A DNA stretch of 38,133 nucleotides, taken from NCBI GenBank assembly GCA_003176045.1, contig PSRM01000061.1:1-38133 (forward strand). Reading direction: 5' to 3'. The notes below the pieces were generated by a model. The model was given only the letters and a program-made list of their open reading frames with translations. It did not search any database and was not told where the DNA came from. Source of the DNA: Verrucomicrobiota bacterium. GTDB taxonomy: Bacteria > Verrucomicrobiota > Verrucomicrobiia > Limisphaerales > UBA8199. The translations under genes and the position numbers were made by a program. This document shows, in pieces, positions 32,104 to 38,133 of the stretch; position 1 is the first letter of the stretch, and the number at the start of each line of letters is the position of its first letter.

Positions 32104-33552
32104 TCAATGCTTAACCGTAAACGTAATATCATAATTGCCGCTACCCGCGATCTTCTTACCTGCGGGCGGCTCCCGGCCGCCATCATCGTGGCCGTCGGAA
32201 CCAATGCTGTAGATGATGTAACCTTTCACCATCCGCTTATAGCGGAGTGGGGCGCCATCAAACGGGTCGCGCGGGACCGCGTCCAGGAAATGGGGCGTAA
32301 GTTCCGCGAGATGATCCGGCAAGTGTCCTCGCTCGTGGCGAAATCTTTCAACGCCTAATGCAACAACCGTCAGTTCAATGCGGGCGTGTGTGGATGCGTC
32401 ACGGACTATCACAGATGCAAAACTTTGCAGGAGCATGCTTGTGAAGCCGATGTGGCCCATGATTCGTGGAGCAGCGTTGCAGGCCACGATCAGATGGTTT
32501 GTGAGGCCGAGGCGCTCAGGCAGTGGTAATGAGGCGAGAGCTATGGTTTGGTCCATCTCCTTGAGAAAGTGGTCAAGATCCCGCTCGAAAAGACCTGAAA
32601 GCCAAAGTGGAAACCATGGCTTACCCGAGTACTGCAGAGGCTTCATAACTTGAAATCCTGATTCGTCATTCGAGGGCCGGCTGTGGATCTCGCTCCAACT
32701 CAGCCGGAAAACTGGAATCATCATTGCCCGCTCGCCAGTGAATGCGAGTGGCAGCAGATTTGTGCGAGCCGCGAAGCTGAATGCGTTTTGCAGCTTGCTG
32801 CAAACGTCGGCGCTGGGGGTCGCCAGGTTCAAGCTACGTTCCGAGGCATTCACTGCCATTCGGAGAATCGCGTTGCGGACCAGAAAAGAAATCAGGCTCG
32901 GTTCATCCTCAAGACTGGCTGCCAGCTTCAAGTGCAGTTCCACGTTTGAAGGCCACTCATCCGCGCGTCCCTGTTCGGCTTGAAGGACAGCATCCAAACC
33001 TGCGACGAGGGAAATCTTCTTCAAGCCCACGAGATGAGGGAGGACCGTGTCTGGTCCATAAGAAAAATCCACCGGATAGTAAAAGTGGGGAAGCAGGAGC
33101 GCCTCGTGCGCCTTTGTGATCGCCGGGGCATTCATCCGCACATACGCTGCCATGAGTTCATGGGTTGCTTCCGACCACTCGTTCGTGCGGTTGATTAGAT
33201 TGGGTTTTGCGATCTCGTTTGACCGTGAATCAGGGAAGGTGCGAAGGAGAGAAAATGCTTGCGTCAAAACCAATGCGCCGTTCTCCAATTCCGGCACAGG
33301 GTGGCGCCACACATTCAACTCCGCGCCAGAGGCGGGAAGTCCCGCCGCACGCAGTTTTGCAAACCCGCGACTCACCTCCCGATAAAGTAGAGCGCGCCAC
33401 AAACCAAACCAGCATGCGGCGATAAGCAGAACAGCCCAGACTATCTTTCTCAATTTCCTCTCCCATGGCGGCTCAGGCCGGCGTCGGCTCAGTAATGGGA
33501 TGGATAGCGGCTTTCGCTCTTTGTTCAGCCAACTCCAGAGTCTCCTACTCAT
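32104..33552 (-). CDS. Membrane-anchored hypothetical protein with pseudopilin-like C-terminus
   Basis: A 482-residue protein from the ATG at 33552. A basic N-terminus is followed by one membrane helix (IVWAVLLIAACWFGLWRALLY, about residues 42-62). The body is mostly helical with no motif I recognise. Near the C-terminus, PHFLDAVPRDPFDGAPLRY and GYIIYSIGSDGHDDGG match the 'DPF-x-G-x-L-x-Y ... YSxGxDGxDDGG' ending common in type II secretion pseudopilin-related and other exported proteins of Planctomycetota and Verrucomicrobiota. The frame continues upstream to 33756, but only because it reads through tRNA-Ile, so that part is rejected. Function is unknown. Confidence 0.8.
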   Translation of the reverse strand: MSRRLWSWLNKERKPLSIPLLSRRRPEPPWERKLRKIVWAVLLIAACWFGLWRALLYREVSRGFAKLRAAGLPASGAELNVWRHPVPELENGALVLTQAFSLLRTFPDSRSNEIAKPNLINRTNEWSEATHELMAAYVRMNAPAITKAHEALLLPHFYYPVDFSYGPDTVLPHLVGLKKISLVAGLDAVLQAEQGRADEWPSNVELHLKLAASLEDEPSLISFLVRNAILRMAVNASERSLNLATPSADVCSKLQNAFSFAARTNLLPLAFTGERAMMIPVFRLSWSEIHSRPSNDESGFQVMKPLQYSGKPWFPLWLSGLFERDLDHFLKEMDQTIALASLPLPERLGLTNHLIVACNAAPRIMGHIGFTSMLLQSFASVIVRDASTHARIELTVVALGVERFRHERGHLPDHLAELTPHFLDAVPRDPFDGAPLRYKRMVKGYIIYSIGSDGHDDGGREPPAGKKIAGSGNYDITFTVKH

Positions 33553-33581
33553 AACCGCAGTAAACCCATGCCATGTTAAGT

Positions 33582-33657
33582 TGGTGGGCCCACCAGGATT
33601 TGAACCTGGGACCAAGCGATTATGAGTCGCCTGCTCTGACCGCTGAGCTATGGGCCC
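33582..33657 (-). tRNA. ileX: tRNA-Ile with CAU anticodon (tRNA-Ile2), CCA encoded
   Basis: A 76-nt cloverleaf on the minus strand: acceptor GGGCCCA/TGGGCCC, D arm GCTC/GAGC, anticodon stem GGCGA/TCGCT with loop CTCATAA, T arm CCAGG-TTCAAAT-CCTGG, and ACCA at the 3' end. The CAU anticodon could mean Met or Ile. The anticodon arm and variable loop (AGGCGACTCATAATCGCT then TGGTC) match the known E. coli tRNA-Ile2, which TilS modifies to lysidine to read AUA. The start of the large hypothetical protein lies 30 bp downstream. Confidence 0.93.
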
Positions 33658-33845
33658 TACGCCTTCAGAAACTAGCAGTATTCGGGGGTGTGACCAACCC
33701 CGAAATGATCCATGGCACCGGAGTGGAACAACACCGGAATGGGCATGGGGACGCAACGCACCGTTTCGGGCAGACGTTGGAGATAGTCGCTTCCTTGGAG
33801 CTTAAATCTTTGCAATCCAGGTCTGTTTCTGCCAGCGTATGGAAG

Positions 33846-34049
33846 ATGAAGCACAGCGCTGCCAAGCCGACCGACTTGGCCCGTGCTCGGCGAATCTTTT
33901 GCCGCCTGCACGGAGCCCCTGGCGTGGACGAGCACGAGCTATGGCAGCATGCTCTCTTTTTCGCCAAGTCACCCGAAGAACGATGCCGCCTCAGCCTGCA
34001 AACCGCCCGCTCGGTGCTTTCCTTGCGGCGCTCCGCCAAGCGCAGATAG
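33846..34049 (+). CDS. Small partner protein of a nucleotidyltransferase module
   Basis: A 67-residue basic, helical protein (MKHSAAKPTDLARARRIFCR...). The core FAKSPEERCRLSLQTARSVL resembles the 'SPEERL' helix of small proteins encoded just upstream of DUF6036/AbiEii-like nucleotidyltransferases. Its 3' end overlaps the next gene by 67 nt in another frame. By analogy it would be the antitoxin-like or specificity partner (inference). The upstream frame to 33573 runs antisense through the tRNA and is rejected. Confidence 0.55.
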   Translation: MKHSAAKPTDLARARRIFCRLHGAPGVDEHELWQHALFFAKSPEERCRLSLQTARSVLSLRRSAKRR

Positions 34050-34459
34050 ATTGTATCCTCATCGGAAACATGGCGGCCGTCCGGCAGGGCGCTCCTCTCA
34101 TGACCGTTGATTACGACTTCTGGGTTCGTCTGCCGGAGCGGGAATATGTGAAATTGCTTTCGATCATCCAAAGCCAGGGGGGGACAGTGCTGGCGCGGAC
34201 GCTCTACGAGCTGAGGGACGGCACTCAAGTCAATGTCATCTTCCAGCCGGACGGCTTGCGCTCGTTTGAAGCCGAATTCAACGGCTCACCAGTAGCGAAA
34301 CTGGAAGGCCAGGCGGTTCGAGTGCTCCCACTGGCCCGGGTCATCGCTAGCAAACGGGCTGCCGGGCGCGACAAGGACCTGGCCGTATTACCCATTCTGG
34401 AGCGGACTTTGCGGCTGAGCCGGCGCCTCACGGCGCGGCGCAAGCGAGCCAGGCGCTGA
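33983..34459 (+). CDS. Nucleotidyltransferase-fold protein (DUF6036/AbiEii-like)
   Basis: A 158-residue protein. QIDCILIGNMAAVRQG followed by PLMTVDYDFWV is the minimal-nucleotidyltransferase signature (G-N-x-A...D43-x-D45). The C-terminal VLPLARVIASKRAAGRDKDLAVLPIL helix matches the 'KRAAGRxKDLA' ending of the family. The usual third acidic strand reads TQVNVIF (Asn84 in place of Asp), so catalytic competence is uncertain. Such proteins occur in toxin-antitoxin-like pairs in many bacteria. The ATG at 33983 was chosen over the in-frame one at 33839 because homologues start near this point. The C-terminus is very basic (RRLTARRKRARR). Confidence 0.82.
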   Translation: MPPQPANRPLGAFLAALRQAQIDCILIGNMAAVRQGAPLMTVDYDFWVRLPEREYVKLLSIIQSQGGTVLARTLYELRDGTQVNVIFQPDGLRSFEAEFNGSPVAKLEGQAVRVLPLARVIASKRAAGRDKDLAVLPILERTLRLSRRLTARRKRARR

Positions 34460-34467
34460 GGCTCTAA

Positions 34468-36030
34468 CTACTGCACGTAGCGGACGCGGTAAAAACGCTT
34501 CGGGAAAGTACTCAGTGGTGAAGGATCACAAAGCCTCACGAGTTCCGTCGCGGCGTCAGGATGGGTGGTGGAGACCGTGACGAGCACACCGGAGGCGTTG
34601 GTCCAGGAAAGGAGATCATTGGACAACTCCAGTATGTACCGGCTGCCGGAAGGGTCTTGCAACCGCGCGCAAAGCACTTGCGGGCACACGTGGCCGGCGC
34701 TGTTGGTCGTGGTAAGCTGGAAGTTCGTGACTTTGGCGGCTTCGTAAGCGCCACGGTCGGGACCGGCGCCTACCGGGCGCGCAAAGCCACGGCAATCAAT
34801 CGTGGGCGTGGCGGCAACGCTCGTGCCGGAGTCAATCGCGGGGCTGGTGGTTTGCACCCGGAAATCGCCAGTCGTCGGATCAGTCTGCGGATTTATCAGA
34901 AGCGGATCGGTGGTTAAGTCCTGGGGCCCGTAAATCTCCGGAGCGTTGCCACCAAAATAAACATTGTAGTTGTAAGTGACGCCCACGTTGCCGAAGTTGT
35001 GATTCACCGGGTGGCCGGGCGCGGCCACACAGATGTTGTTGAACAGATTGACGTCGCTTGAGACCCAGCTCGCATAGATTTCTCCGTTGGTGTTGAGGAC
35101 CTGGCTATTGTGCCAGGAAGTATTGTTCAGGATGTCCACATGGCTGCTGTGGAAAGTATGGATGCCCGAACCGCCGTTGTTCACCGAAATGTTGTTCACT
35201 ACCAGCGTGCGACCTGCATATGAGTATTGTTGGTTGAAGTCTATGATGATGCCATTGCCGTCAGTGATTGTGGATGTGCCGAGTTGCGGCACCAGGCACT
35301 TGTTGCCATAAAGCACATTCCCACGGATGATGTTTTTATACCCCGTGTTGCTATCGGTGTCCTTGCTCTCAAACAAGGAAATGCCGCTGGCTTCCTTCGG
35401 CGAATACCACGCATTGCTGAAGATGCGGTTGCCCTCGATGGTCAAGTAATCGCAATAAGGCGCCGAGATTCCGCAGCCGCCGCATTTACTAATCGTGTTG
35501 GAGATGACGCTGATATGATTGGCAGTATTGAGTGCGATGCCGTTACCGCAGTAGAAGGGAGTATATCCGGTCTGGGCCTGCGCGTTTGACAGGGCGCAAT
35601 TGTCATTGTTGCCGATGATGGTGAAGCCCTTGATGATGATGTTGCTGCATGAGGTGAAAAACGCTCCGAGGCCGTTGAAGTAGATCTGGGGCGTCGCGCC
35701 GGGATAATTTTGGATCGTGATCCAGGCGTTCGGTGTGCCGGAGTTCTTTATGGCCGCGACATAGTCCTGGGGCGACGCGGCGGTGTAATCGTCATTGGTA
35801 TAATTGCCACTCATTACCATCACAGTGTCCCCCGGAGCCAACCCGGACGGCAATCCGGACAGGACATGCCCAAAAGTGCGAAATGGCGCCGTATTCGTCA
35901 GGCCACTGTCGTTGTCGCTGCCAGACGCCGAAACATAATAAGTGGTGGCCCGCAGCGAACCTGCGCCCAACAGCGCCATAAGGAGCGCTAAACTGGGGAT
36001 TTCGCACCACTTTTGAACTGGCGACGGCAT
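34468..36030 (-). CDS. Secreted right-handed parallel beta-helix protein
   Basis: A 520-residue protein from the ATG at 36030, with a signal peptide (ALLMALLGAGSLRA). TYYVSASGSDNDSGLT is the usual opening of secreted pectate-lyase-like beta-helix proteins. Repeats of the form NIIIKGFTIIGNN, HISVISNTISKC, YLTIEGNRIFSNA, NIIRGNVLYGN and VDILNNTSWHNS build the helix. DFRVQTTSPAIDSGT and GAGPDRGAYE end that domain. A C-terminal Ig-like or sorting-type domain (about 425-520) resembles verrucomicrobial proteins that end ...RFYRVRYVQ. It may bind or cleave a polysaccharide; no catalytic residues are assigned. The start codon overlaps the end of an inverted-repeat element. Confidence 0.86.
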   Translation of the reverse strand: MPSPVQKWCEIPSLALLMALLGAGSLRATTYYVSASGSDNDSGLTNTAPFRTFGHVLSGLPSGLAPGDTVMVMSGNYTNDDYTAASPQDYVAAIKNSGTPNAWITIQNYPGATPQIYFNGLGAFFTSCSNIIIKGFTIIGNNDNCALSNAQAQTGYTPFYCGNGIALNTANHISVISNTISKCGGCGISAPYCDYLTIEGNRIFSNAWYSPKEASGISLFESKDTDSNTGYKNIIRGNVLYGNKCLVPQLGTSTITDGNGIIIDFNQQYSYAGRTLVVNNISVNNGGSGIHTFHSSHVDILNNTSWHNSQVLNTNGEIYASWVSSDVNLFNNICVAAPGHPVNHNFGNVGVTYNYNVYFGGNAPEIYGPQDLTTDPLLINPQTDPTTGDFRVQTTSPAIDSGTSVAATPTIDCRGFARPVGAGPDRGAYEAAKVTNFQLTTTNSAGHVCPQVLCARLQDPSGSRYILELSNDLLSWTNASGVLVTVSTTHPDAATELVRLCDPSPLSTFPKRFYRVRYVQ

Positions 36031-36102
36031 GTAGGGGACGACGTGAGGAGTCCTCTTTGCGAACGCTGCGCCAGAAAGGGACTTCTTACGTCGTCCCCTA
36101 CA
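36030..36102. repeat. 74-bp inverted-repeat element, copy 2
   Basis: Arms beginning TGTAGGGGACGACGTGAGG (36030 onward) and ending CGTCGTCCCCTACA (36102) match copy 1 at 9515-9588, with three changes in the right arm. The centre differs. It supplies the first base of the ATG of the beta-helix gene, so the gene begins where the element ends. Confidence 0.88.
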
Positions 36103-36354
36103 GATGATGCGCAACATTCGGGCTAAACCCAATCGGCCATCGCGGACAAGACTTGTGTTTTCGAGAAAACGATCACAACCGGAGAGTTCTTGTTTTGGCT
36201 TCATAGGCACATCTGCTTTCGTCCTGAACAGGTTCAAAACCTGCCAGCGCATAAGCCGTGCCACTCTCAATCCTTCGCAATTCCAGTTGCAAAAACGCGC
36301 TCAGGCAGAGCCGGGGCACGAACGATCTATTTGCGGCGACGCTGCCTGCAGAAA
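36103..36354. other. Gene-free stretch
   Basis: No gene could be supported. Open frames on both strands are short and without homology-like pattern. It may hold the promoter of the beta-helix gene; no clear -35/-10 pair is visible. Confidence 0.4.
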
Positions 36355-36480
36355 CTAAAGCCCTCTTACACAGCGAAAGCCGAACCCGCTGCCGGTAGTG
36401 TTTGCGCTGAAGGGGAAGCGGGCGGCGCACCGTGCGACACTGGCAGTCAGGTCCGCATCGGTGTAATACGCCGGTGCCAC
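36355..36480 (-). pseudogene. C-terminal remnant of a formylglycine-generating-enzyme-like (SUMF1/FGE) gene
   Basis: The minus strand reads AYYTDADLTASVARCAARFP and then FSANTTGSGFGFRCVRGL before TAG. The ending 'R-x-A-A-R ... GFGFRCVR' is the signature C-terminus of the FGE/SUMF1 (sulfatase-modifying factor) fold. Only about 38 residues remain; the 5' side is replaced by a palindromic repeat beginning at 36486. No ATG-initiated complete gene is present. It is best seen as a gene fragment. Confidence 0.6.
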
Positions 36481-36485
36481 CGTGC

Positions 36486-36595
36486 AGGAGCGCGGCATTT
36501 ATGCCGCTTCAATGCCCGTAGCGCGATGAACGGACCAGTTAACCCCGGCGCTTCCGTGCGTTCGGCGCGTGAAGCGGCATAAATGCCGCGCTCCT
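36486..36595. repeat. Inverted repeat with 26-bp perfect arms next to the FGE remnant
   Basis: 36486-36511 and 36570-36595 are exact complements; each arm includes the palindrome GCGGCATTTATGCCGC (or its complement). The 58-bp centre has no recognisable content. It is MITE-like in architecture and borders the truncated end of the FGE remnant. Confidence 0.85.
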
Positions 36596-36681
36596 ACATC
36601 ATGCTCCGCGCTCCACGCTCTTCACGCTCTCCTCGCTCCACAGCCCTGCCGTAACTTCCGTCTGGTTTTTCCGCGCAACTA

Positions 36682-37785
36682 ATGAAACAATCCGCCCGCA
36701 TGGCTGAACTGCGCTTACCTGCCGAACAGAAATTTGCCGAGGAACTGACTGCGCTCGCCCAGGCGGATTCCGGGCCCAAACCGCCGCAATGGCGTTTAAG
36801 TCCAAAATCGGTCGAGACCTACGTCATGGGCAGCACGAAGCCCGTCGGCGGGGTAACGATCACCCCGAAATATATCGGCGATCGCGCGCTCGTGCAGGTG
36901 GCCATCGCCACGCTGGCCTCCGACCGCGCGTTGATGCTGGCCGGTGAGCCGGGCACAGCCAAGAGCTGGCTCTCCGAACATCTCTGCGCCGCCATTTCCG
37001 GCACGTCCCTGCTGACTGTGCAAGGCACGGCCGGCACGAGCGAGGAACACCTCAAGTACGGCTGGAATTACGCGCTGCTGATTGCCGAAGGCCCCAGCGA
37101 AAGAGCGCTGGTCCCGTCACCGGTCCTCCGAGCTATGCGGGAAGGAAGAATCGCGCGCGTCGAGGAAATCACGCGCACCAGCCCCGAAGTGCAGGACGCG
37201 CTCATCTCCATCCTGTCGGAGAAGCAGGTCGCCATCCCGGAGCTCAACCAAACCGTGAGCGCCGAGCACGGCTTCAGCATTATCGCCACCGCCAACACCC
37301 GCGACCGTGGAGTGAATGAAATGAGCGCCGCCCTCAAACGCCGCTTCAATTTCGTCACCGTCCCCGTAGTTGATGATCTTGACCAGGAGATCAAAATCGT
37401 GAAGCAGCGCGAAGCCCAACTCCGGTCGGATTATCAAGTAGGCACGCCGCCGCCAGATGAACTGACCAAGCTGCTGGTCACCGTCTTTCAGGAGTTGCGC
37501 ACCGGCGCGTCTAAAGATGGCAAAACCAAGGTGCGCACTCCCAACGGCGTGCTCTCGACCGCCGAGGCCATCAGCGTCCTCTTCAACAGTGGCATCCTGG
37601 CCCAAAGTTTTGGAAACGGCGAAACCGGCGGCGCCGAGCTGGCCCGCGCCATGGTTGGCGCCTTGGCCAAGGAAGGCGTGGACGAGTTGAAAGTCCTGCG
37701 CGAATACCTCGAAACCGTGGCCAAAAGCCGCAGCGGCGCGTGGAAAACCTTTTACCAAGCCGCCCGACAAGCAACCACATTATGA
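36682..37785 (+). CDS. MoxR-type AAA+ ATPase
   Basis: A 367-residue AAA+ ATPase. Walker A is GEPGTAKSWL (88-97), Walker B lies in RIARVEEITR (about 156-165) with the acidic pair EE, and sensor 1 is in IIATANTRDRGVNEM. The sensor-2 region follows (ALKRRFNFVTVP). The stretches LLTVQGTAGTSEEHLKYGWNYA and LVPSPVLRAMREGRIARVEE match the subgroup I know next to DUF5682, VWA-domain and SWIM zinc-finger genes. MoxR ATPases act as chaperones with VWA partners. The rest of the proposed cassette would lie beyond the window end, so it cannot be confirmed. The 348-bp gap after it is long for such a cassette, which weakens the claim. Confidence 0.88.
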   Translation: MKQSARMAELRLPAEQKFAEELTALAQADSGPKPPQWRLSPKSVETYVMGSTKPVGGVTITPKYIGDRALVQVAIATLASDRALMLAGEPGTAKSWLSEHLCAAISGTSLLTVQGTAGTSEEHLKYGWNYALLIAEGPSERALVPSPVLRAMREGRIARVEEITRTSPEVQDALISILSEKQVAIPELNQTVSAEHGFSIIATANTRDRGVNEMSAALKRRFNFVTVPVVDDLDQEIKIVKQREAQLRSDYQVGTPPPDELTKLLVTVFQELRTGASKDGKTKVRTPNGVLSTAEAISVLFNSGILAQSFGNGETGGAELARAMVGALAKEGVDELKVLREYLETVAKSRSGAWKTFYQAARQATTL

Positions 37786-38133
37786 AACCGGTTGGCTGTT
37801 CATCAGTTCGTCCTCGTCCTCGGATTCTTTTTTGTCTTAATTCTTATCCGTGTTTATCCGTACTATTATCCATTAGAAACTTCGCAGGCCGCGCAAATTC
37901 TTGAGACAGAATCATGGCGGGACAGAATCATTTCTGGTTGAAAATGATTCTGTCTTTCAATGATTCTGTCTGACTTCGGCCGCGGCTCTGCCCCGTTGTG
38001 TTGATTCGTGGTTCAAGATTCTGTTCAGGCCGTTCACTCTTTCCGCCATCTGATATTTGAAATCAGTAGCTTCCCACAGGGGATAAGCAAAAAGGCACTG
38101 GTTTGATTTCTTCCTGCATCACAAGATGCAGGT
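37786..38133. other. Gene-free region after the MoxR gene
   Basis: Nothing coding is supported in 348 bp. It contains TTATCCGTG-type repeats near 37837-37875 and the doubled inverted 11-mer array at 37905-37970. The next gene starts outside the window. Confidence 0.4.
37905..37970. repeat. Doubled inverted 11-mer array
   Basis: GACAGAATCAT occurs at 37905-37915 and 37921-37931, and its complement ATGATTCTGTC at 37944-37954 and 37960-37970. Two direct copies therefore face two inverted copies. The same plan (different sequence) is at 13788-13854. Confidence 0.85.

Noticed and set aside
33582-33657. tRNA as attachment site of an integrated element
   Set aside because: There is no integrase, no duplicated tRNA 3' end and no shift in gene type at its 3' side.
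33573-33845. Upstream extension of the small nucleotidyltransferase partner
   Set aside because: It begins inside the antisense of tRNA-Ile2 and has no conserved pattern before the ATG at 33846.
33665-34228. Minus-strand frame of 187 codons opposite the nucleotidyltransferase module
   Set aside because: It is antisense to both genes of the module, Cys/Arg-rich and without motif; the plus-strand proteins match a known fold.
36103-36270. N-terminal extension of the beta-helix protein up to 36270
   Set aside because: It crosses the inverted-repeat element and lacks a signal peptide at its start; the ATG at 36030 gives a proper signal peptide.

Overview
The window looks like chromosomal DNA of a free-living member of the Verrucomicrobiota, probably the Limisphaerales/Pedosphaerae branch (inference). 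The reasons are the mix of Tat-exported Gfo/Idh/MocA oxidoreductases, ThuA-like and PQQ-propeller proteins, a b558-type sdhCAB operon, SGNH-TPR and parallel beta-helix secreted proteins, GTG starts, few clear Shine-Dalgarno sites, and gene borders packed with short palindromes and 7-bp tandem repeats. There is no rRNA, CRISPR array, integrase or transposase.

Layout. 1-3321 (minus): ThuA-like protein, Tat oxidoreductase and a second oxidoreductase cut by the window edge, a probable carbohydrate-catabolism cluster. 3711-5225: a DUF4203-like membrane protein and a zinc-ribbon/TPR membrane protein. 5250-9229 (minus): succinate dehydrogenase/fumarate reductase sdhC-sdhA-sdhB, with about 440 bp of palindromic repeats between sdhC and sdhA. 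9657-13781: SGNH-hydrolase/TPR protein, a small protein and a Tat-exported TIM-barrel-like protein. 13935-17801: translation genes gatB, prfA and rpmE, with a HAD phosphatase between them. 17844-21330 (minus): a CHASE3/multi-PAS sensor kinase and its single-domain receiver. 21577-26221: small membrane protein, secreted metallophosphoesterase, divergent PQQ-propeller protein and an ARPP-1-like exported protein. 26569-29462: a second sensor kinase with an OmpR-type regulator. 29688-31998: coaD, an HD-type hydrolase, a membrane-anchored HExxH protein and a small protein. 32104-34459: a large hypothetical protein beside tRNA-Ile(CAU), then a two-gene nucleotidyltransferase module. 34468-37785: secreted beta-helix protein, the remnant of a formylglycine-generating-enzyme-like gene, and a MoxR-type AAA ATPase of the kind that often opens a DUF5682/VWA cassette.

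The most unusual signal is in the repeats. At least ten gene borders carry tandem repeats with a 7-bp (sometimes 8-bp) period whose unit differs from place to place, and some run into start or stop codons. One HAD gene starts and ends inside such arrays. Two unrelated sensor-kinase genes each have an upstream array of 12-bp direct repeats with the same consensus in the same orientation relative to the gene. Several palindromic elements lie inside coding sequence (the SGNH-TPR protein and the PQQ-protein signal region) or supply the start codon (ThuA-like and beta-helix proteins). One inverted-repeat element of about 74 bp occurs twice, 26 kb apart.

Start codons were chosen by family homology, signal-peptide position and avoidance of repeat-encoded extensions. 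All domain calls rest on motif recognition by eye; no database search was run.
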